From positions 1 through 64,000 of the forward strand of contig NZ_BOOY01000008.1 of the NCBI RefSeq assembly GCF_016863475.1: DNA of 64,000 nt, read 5' to 3'. A program made the position numbers and the translations under genes. Below the pieces are notes generated by a model. The model saw only the letters and a program-made list of their open reading frames with translations. It had not been told where the DNA came from and made no database searches. The DNA is from Spirilliplanes yamanashiensis. Lineage in GTDB: Bacteria > Actinomycetota > Actinomycetes > Mycobacteriales > Micromonosporaceae. Of this stretch, positions 25,048 to 31,729 are shown piece by piece (the stretch's first letter is position 1; every line of letters begins with the position of its first letter).

Positions 25048-25317
25048 TTGGGCCTGATCCGACCCTCCGTACTGCTGCTCGCTCTGGCGATGGCTTCTCC
25101 GGCGCTGTACCAGTACCTCGTGGCGCAGGACCTCGACCTCGCCGAGACGCTCGCCCGGTACCTCATCGCGGTGCCGATCGCGGCGATCATGCTGGCGCTG
25201 TTCCGGATGGTGACGGCCGGCTACGGCCGGGAGAAGCGGGCCCTGACGCTGCAGAACGCCCAGCCGCCGGCCCCGCCGGTGGTCGAACCCGAACCGCTGT
25301 CCGCGCCGCCGAACTGA
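25048..25317 (+). CDS. Small two-pass membrane protein of the flagellar operon
   Basis: I do not recognise this 89-aa product. It has two hydrophobic helices, at about residues 6-24 and 39-55. A basic linker (TAGYGREKRALTLQ) and a Pro-rich tail follow. The start is a TTG two bases after the FlhF-like stop, with GGGAG at 25034-25038, so it is coupled to it. It is the last gene of the + strand flagellar run. Its association with flhA suggests a flagellar envelope role, but nothing in the sequence shows one. Confidence 0.6.
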   Translation: MGLIRPSVLLLALAMASPALYQYLVAQDLDLAETLARYLIAVPIAAIMLALFRMVTAGYGREKRALTLQNAQPPAPPVVEPEPLSAPPN

Positions 25318-25359
25318 GCGGCCCGGCGTACCGTATCTCCGGTGAGACGCGGGGCGTTA

Positions 25360-25395
25360 CCGAATCAGCGCATTCTGCACTGATTCGGCCATAAT
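25360..25395 (+). promoter_or_regulatory. Hairpin/operator and -10-like site before the sulfotransferase
   Basis: CCGAATCAG (25360-25368) and CTGATTCGG (25380-25388) form a perfect 9-bp inverted repeat around 11 bases. CATAAT follows at 25390-25395, a plausible -10 element in unusually AT-rich DNA for this window. No good -35 is visible. The inverted repeat could be an operator or the terminator of the flagellar run. Confidence 0.4.
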
Positions 25396-25454
25396 GGCCA
25401 AGCTGGTGAACTAGCGTGCCATGCGCCCCGAGAACGTCGAACCGGAGGTGCCGC

Positions 25455-26636
25455 ATGGCCAGCCACCAGGCGAACGACCGCCCGATCATCGTCGTCGGCT
25501 GCCCGCGGTCGGGCACCACGATGCTCCAGCTGATGCTGCACGCGCACCCGCGCATCGCCGTCCCGCCGGAGAACCGGTTCGTGCTGCCCGCCTACCACCG
25601 CCGGGCCGAGTTCGGGAACCTGGAGGACGCGGCCAACCGCCGCCGGCTCGGCGAGTGGATCGTCGGCCACAAGGGCTTCGGCGACTTCGGGCTCGACCGG
25701 GCCGGGCTGGTCGAGGAGATCGTCGCGGCGCCCGGCACGCTGGGCTCCGCCATCGGCACCGTCCTGCGGGCGTACTCGGCCCGGTTCGGCAAGCCGCGGT
25801 GGGGCGACAAGCGGCCCGCCTACCTGCGCAACCTCGACATCGTGCTGCGCCTGTTCCCCGACGCGCAGGTGGTCAACATCGTCCGGGACGGGCGCGACTG
25901 CGTCGCCTCGCTCAAGGAGATGCCCTGGCTGGGCGAGTCGTTCGAGGCGATCGTCGGCAGCTGGGCGCGGGCCGTGGACGAGGGCGACCGGTGGGCCCGG
26001 CGCCTGGACGCCTCCTCGTACCACCAGCTGCGCTACGAGGACCTGGTCACCGACCCGGAGCCGCACCTGCGGGCGCTGTGCGCGTTCCTGGGCGAGGACT
26101 ACGACCCCGCCATGGCCAAGCCGGGCGAGCAGGCGACGGTGGCCGTGCCGGCGTACAAGACGTGGCACTCCCGCACGCGCGGCGAGGTGACCACCGAGCG
26201 GGTGCAGAGCTGGCAGCACCGGCTGACGGCCGAGGAGCTGGCGCTGTGCGAGACGGCGCTGGCGTCCCGGCTCCGGTCGTGCGGCTACGAGCTGAGCGGG
26301 GCCGGCTCGCCGGGCGCCGCGGCCCGGGCCCGCTACGAGTGGGCCACCGTGCGGCACCGGCTCGCGCCGGCCCGGCGGGCGGCCGTCGCGCTGGGCCTGA
26401 AGCTGCGCCCCGAGCCGCCCGTGGCGGCCCGTCTGACCAGCCGGCAGGGCGCGTCGGTGGAGGCGGCCGTGCCGGCGCCCAGCGCGCCCGTGACGCCGCC
26501 GCCGGCGGCTCCCGTGTCGCCGGCGAGCATCCACGCGGAGTCCCGCGCGAGCCGGGCCGAGGCGGCGCCCGCCCTGCCGCCCGCGCAGGCCCAGACGCAC
26601 GAACGCGCGGCCCGGCAGGCGCAGCCGCCCGCCTGA
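25455..26636 (+). CDS. PAPS-dependent sulfotransferase family protein
   Basis: This 393-aa protein should transfer sulfate from PAPS to an unknown acceptor. The 5'-phosphosulfate loop is VGCPRSGTTMLQLML at about residues 13-27. The 3'-phosphate motif is VVNIVRDGRDCVASLKEMPW near residues 138-157, and the body reads RYEDLVTDPEPHLRALCAF. The last 90 residues are a disordered Pro/Ala/Arg-rich tail. The ATG at 25455 has GGAGGT just upstream; an ATG at 25416 is less likely. It lies alone between the flagellar run and the convergent chemotaxis operon. Flagellin or surface-glycan sulfation is a guess from context. Confidence 0.8.
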   Translation: MASHQANDRPIIVVGCPRSGTTMLQLMLHAHPRIAVPPENRFVLPAYHRRAEFGNLEDAANRRRLGEWIVGHKGFGDFGLDRAGLVEEIVAAPGTLGSAIGTVLRAYSARFGKPRWGDKRPAYLRNLDIVLRLFPDAQVVNIVRDGRDCVASLKEMPWLGESFEAIVGSWARAVDEGDRWARRLDASSYHQLRYEDLVTDPEPHLRALCAFLGEDYDPAMAKPGEQATVAVPAYKTWHSRTRGEVTTERVQSWQHRLTAEELALCETALASRLRSCGYELSGAGSPGAAARARYEWATVRHRLAPARRAAVALGLKLRPEPPVAARLTSRQGASVEAAVPAPSAPVTPPPAAPVSPASIHAESRASRAEAAPALPPAQAQTHERAARQAQPPA

Positions 26637-26672
26637 GCCGCGCGCCCGTGACAGGAGCCCGCGACGGCGCCC

Positions 26673-27158
26673 CTACGGGGCCATCGAGAGGGCGAACCGG
26701 CCCTTGCCGTACCGCGCGACCTCGACGACCAGGTCGAGCCGGCGGCCCAGGGCGAGCAGGTGCGCGGCGGCGTCGCTGGGCAGCGCCTGCCCGGGGACGA
26801 CCACCTGGTGCAGCTTGACGTGCGGGGCGCCCTCGCGGTTGAGCAGGCTGGTGAGCACGTTGCACAGCTCGGCCACGTTCTCCGCCAGCACCGGCGTGAG
26901 GGTCTTCTCGTCGATGGCGTCCTCGGCCGCGCCCGCCGGGAGCAGGCCCAGGGCGGCGCCCGCGTTGGCGGCGAGGCTCAGGTCCATGCCGAGGACGGCG
27001 GCGATCTGCGAGCGCTCCGTGAAGATCGCCACGACCGCCTTGTCGAGGTCGGCGCGCTCCATCGGCATTCCGGGGGAGACGGTGACCTCGCGGCCGAGCA
27101 GGTCCTCGAAGAGGTTGCGCACGGCCAGCGAGGCAGGAATCACCGAAGTATCTGACAT
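26673..27158 (-). CDS. CheC/CheX-like chemotaxis protein
   Basis: The 161-aa protein resembles the CheC/CheX phosphatase fold. The helix VLAENVAELCNVLTSLLNR near residues 89-107 carries the E-x-x-N pair (E-L-C-N) used by these enzymes to dephosphorylate CheY-P. It is the last gene of the chemotaxis operon, 31 bases after a cheY, with an ATG at 27158. The rest is divergent from CheX. The locus has no cheZ, so CheX-type proteins are the natural phosphatases here. Confidence 0.65.
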   Translation of the reverse strand: MSDTSVIPASLAVRNLFEDLLGREVTVSPGMPMERADLDKAVVAIFTERSQIAAVLGMDLSLAANAGAALGLLPAGAAEDAIDEKTLTPVLAENVAELCNVLTSLLNREGAPHVKLHQVVVPGQALPSDAAAHLLALGRRLDLVVEVARYGKGRFALSMAP

Positions 27159-27189
27159 GGCTTAATCATCCCATTAGTTCAGAGAAGTC

Positions 27190-27552
27190 CTACCCCAGAA
27201 TGCCGGAGAAGACCTCGTCGAATCGCTCCGCGGTGAACGGCTTGACGATGAAGAACTTGGCGCCCGCGGCCTCCGCCTGCGCCTGCATCTCGGCGGTGCA
27301 CTCCGACGTCACGAACCCGAAGGTCACGTCGTTGCCGGCCGCCCGCAGCTTGCGCAGCACCTCCACGCCGGTCATCTCCGGCATGTTCCAGTCCGAGATG
27401 ACCAGGTCGGGCGACTCCGCCACCGTCTTGTCGTACGCCTCGCGGCCGTCCGCGGCCTCGACCAGGTCGTGCCCGTCGAAGCCGGCCTGGCGCAGCGTCC
27501 GGGTGACGATCTGCCGCATGACCCGGCTGTCGTCGGCGATCAGGATCTTCAC
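27190..27552 (-). CDS. cheY: Chemotaxis response regulator CheY (copy 1)
   Basis: This stand-alone 120-aa receiver domain is phosphorylated by CheA and signals to the motor. It has the acidic pair in ILIADDSRVMRQIV, the phospho-acceptor Asp in LVISDWNMPEMTG and the Lys in FIVKPF. The Thr/Ser of the switch lies in FGFVTSE. The GTG at 27552 overlaps the cheX stop by 4 bases (GTGA), which fixes the start. It pairs with the upstream cheX gene. Confidence 0.9.
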   Translation of the reverse strand: MKILIADDSRVMRQIVTRTLRQAGFDGHDLVEAADGREAYDKTVAESPDLVISDWNMPEMTGVEVLRKLRAAGNDVTFGFVTSECTAEMQAQAEAAGAKFFIVKPFTAERFDEVFSGILG

Positions 27553-28037
27553 GCGACCCCACCTTCCTTCACGTCGGTACGGCTCTGCCACATCGTGACC
27601 GAGATCGGTTCGCCCTTCCACGTGCCGTAGAGGCCCGCGACCTGCACCGCCGAGGGGTACCGCGACGCCGACTCGGGAGCCAGCACCACCTGCGGCAGGG
27701 ACAGGAAGCAGCCCGCCGGCAGCATCGCCTTGACGTTGCCGCCGACGATGTTGGCCAGCTCGCCCAGCACGTCCGCGAGGTCCTCGGCGCTGACCTCGTC
27801 GGGCTCCATCGCCAGGAAGGCCGCCGCCGCCTGCTTAGCCGCCTCCTGCGACGAGCCGTACACGACCACGCCCTGCCAGCTGCCGGTGATCGACACCGAG
27901 GAGTGCACCTCGGACGAATTGGCGCCCTTCTCGACCGGGATCAGGGGCTCGACGCCCTCCGGATCGAGGTACGACGTCCAGACCTGCTCGACCATCTCGG
28001 CCAGGTCGGCGACGTTCGGAACCGTCTGCACACTCAT
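27549..28037 (-). CDS. cheX: CheY-P phosphatase CheX
   Basis: The 162-aa product has the CheX layout. The central phosphatase helix VLGELANIVGGNVKAMLP at about residues 89-106 holds the E-L-A-N pair. Flanking strands WQGVVVYGSSQEAAKQAAAAF and SVTMW complete the fold. CheX removes phosphate from CheY-P in bacteria without CheZ. It lies between two cheY genes with 4-base overlaps on both sides, so the three proteins are made together. Confidence 0.8.
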   Translation of the reverse strand: MSVQTVPNVADLAEMVEQVWTSYLDPEGVEPLIPVEKGANSSEVHSSVSITGSWQGVVVYGSSQEAAKQAAAAFLAMEPDEVSAEDLADVLGELANIVGGNVKAMLPAGCFLSLPQVVLAPESASRYPSAVQVAGLYGTWKGEPISVTMWQSRTDVKEGGVA

Positions 28038-28429
28038 GGGTTCGCTCCGGTCGGTGTGAGGCCCAGCAGGGCCAGTTTGTCGATCATGGAGTCCTCCGTG
28101 AACGGCTTGATCACGTACTCGTGGGCGCCGGCCGCGAGAGCTCGCACGATCTGGCTCTGCTCGCTCTCCGTGGTGACCATGACCAGCGTCATGTCCCGCA
28201 GCCGCGGGTCCTTGCGGGCGCGCGTGACGAACTCGAGCCCGTTCATGACCGGCATGTTCCAGTCCACGAGCGCCAGCTGCGGCGGTTCGGTCAGCTCCGC
28301 GATGGTGTCCAGGGCGGCCTGGCCGTCGCCGGCCTCCACCGCGTCGAAGCCGATCTTGGCGATGATGCGGCGCAGGATCAGCCGCATGGCGCGCGAGTCG
28401 TCGATGATGATCGCCAGCACGGTGCTCAC
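28034..28429 (-). CDS. cheY: Chemotaxis response regulator CheY (copy 2)
   Basis: This is a second stand-alone receiver, 131 aa. The acidic pair is in AIIIDDSRAMRLILRR, the acceptor Asp in LALVDWNMPVMNG, the switch residues in VMVTTES and the Lys in YVIKPF. The GTG at 28429 overlaps the cheR stop (GTGA); another GTG at 28420 is possible. One of the two CheY copies may control the switch and the other act as a phosphate sink; the sequence does not tell which. Confidence 0.9.
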   Translation of the reverse strand: MSTVLAIIIDDSRAMRLILRRIIAKIGFDAVEAGDGQAALDTIAELTEPPQLALVDWNMPVMNGLEFVTRARKDPRLRDMTLVMVTTESEQSQIVRALAAGAHEYVIKPFTEDSMIDKLALLGLTPTGANP

Positions 28430-29271
28430 ATCCTCCCCGCGGCGCCCGCCGGCACCGCAGCCCGCAACCGGTAGGCCGACGTCCGGCCGGCCGTGACCCG
28501 CTCGTAGTTGTCGTCGATGCCGATGGTGGTCTCGGCCGCGCCCAGGAACAGCCAGCCGTCCGGCCGCATCAGCCGCGCCACGTTGCGCAGCACGGTGCGC
28601 TTGGTGGCCACGTCGAAGTAGATGAGCACGTTGCGCAGGAAGATCACGTCGAACGGGGGCAGCGGCGGCAGCGGCGCGGTCAGGTTCAGCCGCTGGAAGC
28701 TGACGTGCCGGCGCAGGCTCTGCACCACCCGCCAGTGCGCGCCCGAGCGCTCGAAGTACTGCACGAGCTGCTGCGCCGCCAGGCCCCGGTTGACCTCGAC
28801 CTGGCTGAACTCCGCCGCCTCCGACCGCTTGATCATCTCGGTGGAGATGTCGCTGCCGACGATGTCGTAGTCCCAGCCGGGCGGCAGCGACTCCTGCAGC
28901 GAGATCGCCAGGCTGTACGGTTCCTGCCCGCTGGAGCTGGCCGCCGACCACACCCGCAGCCGGCGCTGCGCGCCGCGGGCCTTGACCAGCTGCGGCACCA
29001 CCACGTCGGTGAGCGCGGTGAACGGCTCCCGGTCGCGGAAGAACGACGTCTCGTTGGTGGTCAGCGCGTCGACGACCCGGCGCTGGTGGTCGGCGTTGGG
29101 CATGCGCTGCAGGCTCGCGAGGAACTCGGCCACCCCGGCCGCCCCGACCTGCCGGGCAACCGGGATCAGCCGGGCCTCCACCAGGTACTCCTTGCCGGGC
29201 GCCAGCACGATCGACGACTCGCGCCGGACCAGCGCGGCGACGAACGCGAAATCGGACGCGGAGAGGCCCAT
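28426..29271 (-). CDS. cheR: Chemoreceptor methyltransferase CheR
   Basis: CheR methylates glutamates of chemoreceptors with S-adenosylmethionine for adaptation. The 281-aa product has the small N-terminal helical domain and the signature NETSFFRDREPF near residue 80. The SAM-binding loop is VWSAASSSGQEPYSLAI, with a GSDIS motif, and the family end reads FLRNVLIYFD...R..L.NVA. The ATG at 29271 overlaps the cheB stop by one base (TGATG). Confidence 0.94.
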   Translation of the reverse strand: MGLSASDFAFVAALVRRESSIVLAPGKEYLVEARLIPVARQVGAAGVAEFLASLQRMPNADHQRRVVDALTTNETSFFRDREPFTALTDVVVPQLVKARGAQRRLRVWSAASSSGQEPYSLAISLQESLPPGWDYDIVGSDISTEMIKRSEAAEFSQVEVNRGLAAQQLVQYFERSGAHWRVVQSLRRHVSFQRLNLTAPLPPLPPFDVIFLRNVLIYFDVATKRTVLRNVARLMRPDGWLFLGAAETTIGIDDNYERVTAGRTSAYRLRAAVPAGAAGRM

Positions 29272-30410
29272 CAGACGCCCACCGTCCGGCCGCCGAGGCG
29301 CGCCAGCAGGGCGGCCGGGATCTGGTCCAGCGGCAGCACCGCGTCGGCCAGACCCGCCTGCGCCACCGCGCCCGGCATGCCCCACACCACCGAGCTCTGC
29401 TCGTCCTGCGCCACGACGGTCGCCCCCGCACCCTTCAGGTCGCGGGCGCCCTCGCGCCCGTCGTAGCCCATGCCGGTCAGCACCACGGCCAGCACCGACT
29501 TGCCGTACAGCGCGCGGACCGACCGGAACATCACGTCCACGGCGGGCCGGCAGCTGTTCTCGGGCGGGGCGCTCGACAGCTCGGTGGACACGTCGGTGCC
29601 GCGGCGGCGCAGCACCAGGTGCCGGTCGCCCGGGGCGACGTAGACCGTGCCGACCCGCAGCGGCATGCCGTCCTCGGCCTCGACCACCGTCAGCGGGGTG
29701 GTCCGGTTCAGCCGCTCGGCGAACATCTTCGTGAACACCGGCGGCATGTGCTGGGTGACCACCACCGGCACGGGCAGCGAGGTGGGCAGCGCCTGGAAGA
29801 GGTGGGCCAGCGCGTCCGGGCCGCCGGTCGACGAGCCGATCGCCAGCAGCTCCACCCGGCCGCCGCCGGGCAGCGGCGCCACCGGCTGGGTGAGCGCCGG
29901 CGCGGCGGTGACGCCCGCGGGGCGCAGCGGCGCGGGCGGCGCCGAGAGCCCGGGGCGGGCCGCCAGGCCGGGCGTCGGCGGCCGGACCGGCGCGCCCGGG
30001 CGCCGCCGGCCGAGCGCGTGGATCTTCGGGACGAGCTGCTCGCGCACCGCCGCGATGGACTCGCGCACCGAGCCCACGTTGGCGGGCTTGGTCACGTAGT
30101 CGGTGGCGCCGGCCGCCAGCGCGTCCAGGGTGGCCGCCGCGCCGGCCGACGACAGCGTGCTGAACATGATCACGGGCAGCCGCGGGTGCCGCTTGCGCAG
30201 CTCCTTCACCGCCTCGATGCCGTCCATCTCCGGCATCTCGATGTCCATCGTCACCACGTCCGGCCGGAGCTGGTCGATCTTCTGCTGGGCGATGCGCCCG
30301 TTCGCCGCGGTGCCCACGACCTCGACGTCGGGGGCGCCCGTCAGGGCGTCCACGATGAGGCGGCGCACGACGACCGAGTCGTCCACGACCAGCACGGAGA
30401 CCACGGGCAT
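29271..30410 (-). CDS. cheB: Chemoreceptor glutamate methylesterase CheB
   Basis: CheB removes receptor methyl groups when phosphorylated. The 379-aa product has an N-terminal receiver (VLVVDDSVVVRR, Asp in VTMDIEMPEMDG, Lys in YVTKPA). A Pro/Ala-rich linker at about residues 128-185 follows, then the esterase domain. That domain has the nucleophile Ser in AIGSSTGGPDAL, the His in VVTQHMPP and the Asp in VVLTGMGYDG. ATG at 30410 overlaps the upstream stop by one base; GTG at 30419 is an alternative. Confidence 0.94.
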   Translation of the reverse strand: MPVVSVLVVDDSVVVRRLIVDALTGAPDVEVVGTAANGRIAQQKIDQLRPDVVTMDIEMPEMDGIEAVKELRKRHPRLPVIMFSTLSSAGAAATLDALAAGATDYVTKPANVGSVRESIAAVREQLVPKIHALGRRRPGAPVRPPTPGLAARPGLSAPPAPLRPAGVTAAPALTQPVAPLPGGGRVELLAIGSSTGGPDALAHLFQALPTSLPVPVVVTQHMPPVFTKMFAERLNRTTPLTVVEAEDGMPLRVGTVYVAPGDRHLVLRRRGTDVSTELSSAPPENSCRPAVDVMFRSVRALYGKSVLAVVLTGMGYDGREGARDLKGAGATVVAQDEQSSVVWGMPGAVAQAGLADAVLPLDQIPAALLARLGGRTVGV

Positions 30411-31285
30411 CAGCTCCACCAGCTCGGTCCGAGGGCCGCCACCACCGGCGCGAGCAGCCGGTGCGCGGTTGCCGTGTCCAGCAGGTCGCGGACCACGAGG
30501 GCCTGCACGCAGCCGCTGAGGGTGTTCCAGACGCCGCCGGCCCGGTCCGCCACCGGGATGTCGGCCGTGTCGATCGCCTGCACGAGCAGCAGCTGCGCGG
30601 CCGCCGCGGTGCGCACCCGGCCCGACAGGTACGCCGCCCAGGACGCCGAGTGGACGGCCGGCGACCAGCCGCTCGACGCGCGGCGGGCCTCGTCGGCGGC
30701 CTGCACCAGCCGGGTGCGGTCGCCCGGGCGCGCGGAGCGGATCTTGTCCAGCAGCGCCGAGACGGCGTAGTGGTGCGGGCCGAGGTCGACGGGCGGGCCG
30801 GCCGCCAGGTGCCGCATCGCCCGCACCCAGCCCGCGCCCAGGCCCCGGCGGGTGTCGGCGTCCAGGTAGTCCTTCAGGTAGCTGGCGACGGCCGCGTCAC
30901 ACAGCAGCGCGGCGGCCGCGGCGGCGGCGTCGCTCTGCCGTGCCTGGTTGCCGGTGCCCGCCCACGTCCACTCCAGCACGTCGTACCGGATGCAGGTCAG
31001 CAGCTCGTCGACCGAGCCGATCGGCGCCCGCTCGACCGTGGCGAGGGTGCCGGCCGGGTCGTCCGCCTCGTTCATCCCGCGCAGGCTCGGCACCTGCCGC
31101 GCGGCGCTCTCCACCGCCACCCACAGCGGGCCGCGCACGTCCTCGCCCGGCACGTGCTCCGCCAGCACCGGCAGGTCGTCGGCCGTGAGCCGCAGGCCCC
31201 GCAGCAGCACCTCGGCGGTCGCCGAGCCGCCGGGCAGGCGGGTGAGATCGAACCCGAGGACGGGCGCGCTGACCAGGCTGTACAT
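30410..31285 (-). CDS. Uncharacterised protein of the chemotaxis operon
   Basis: I do not recognise this 291-aa protein. It has no signal peptide or membrane helix. It looks all-helical, with many Ala, Leu, Trp and Arg residues, including SAAWLS-type helices such as SPAVHSASWAAYLSGRVRTA. Short conserved-looking patches are DVLEWTWAGTG and MRHLAAGPPVDLGPHHYA. It is embedded between cheW and cheB. Six bases separate it from the cheW stop and one base overlaps cheB, so it is made in step with the signalling core. Confidence 0.7.
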   Translation of the reverse strand: MYSLVSAPVLGFDLTRLPGGSATAEVLLRGLRLTADDLPVLAEHVPGEDVRGPLWVAVESAARQVPSLRGMNEADDPAGTLATVERAPIGSVDELLTCIRYDVLEWTWAGTGNQARQSDAAAAAAALLCDAAVASYLKDYLDADTRRGLGAGWVRAMRHLAAGPPVDLGPHHYAVSALLDKIRSARPGDRTRLVQAADEARRASSGWSPAVHSASWAAYLSGRVRTAAAAQLLLVQAIDTADIPVADRAGGVWNTLSGCVQALVVRDLLDTATAHRLLAPVVAALGPSWWS

Positions 31286-31291
31286 CGGCGA

Positions 31292-31729
31292 TCAGCTCGT
31301 GACCCGGTACGTGTCCACGGCCGAGCGCACGTCCAGGGCCAGCATCAGCCGCCCGTCCATCTTGTAGGTGCCGACCACCAGGTCGCGGGTCGGGCCGCTG
31401 AGCGTCACGGGCGGCGGCTCGAACGTGTCGTCCTCCAGGTCGACGACCTCGCCGATCTTGTCGACGAGCAGGCTGACCGGCTCGCCGTCACCGCGCAGGA
31501 TCACGTTCATCACCGGGCCCTGCAGCGCCTGGCGGGCCAGGCCGAGCTGCACCCGCAGGTCCACCGCGGCGATGACCTGGCCGCGCAGGTTGAACAGGCC
31601 GCCGACGGCCGGCGGGGCCAGCGGCACCGGGGTGTACTCGTTGTACGAGAGCACCTCCTGCACCGCCTCCACCTCCACCCCGAAGAGCTGGTCGGCCACC
31701 TCGAACGTGGCGAACTGCCGGCTGCTCAT
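31292..31729 (-). CDS. cheW: Chemotaxis coupling protein CheW
   Basis: CheW links receptors to CheA. The 145-aa product has the full CheW fold: RQFATFEVADQLFGVEVEAV, then PPAVGGLFNLRGQVIAAVDL and SLLVDKIGEVVDL. These are the family strands that bind the CheA P5 domain. Its ATG overlaps the cheA stop by 4 bases. This is the only separate CheW in the window, besides two CheW-like domains inside CheA. Confidence 0.94.
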   Translation of the reverse strand: MSSRQFATFEVADQLFGVEVEAVQEVLSYNEYTPVPLAPPAVGGLFNLRGQVIAAVDLRVQLGLARQALQGPVMNVILRGDGEPVSLLVDKIGEVVDLEDDTFEPPPVTLSGPTRDLVVGTYKMDGRLMLALDVRSAVDTYRVTS

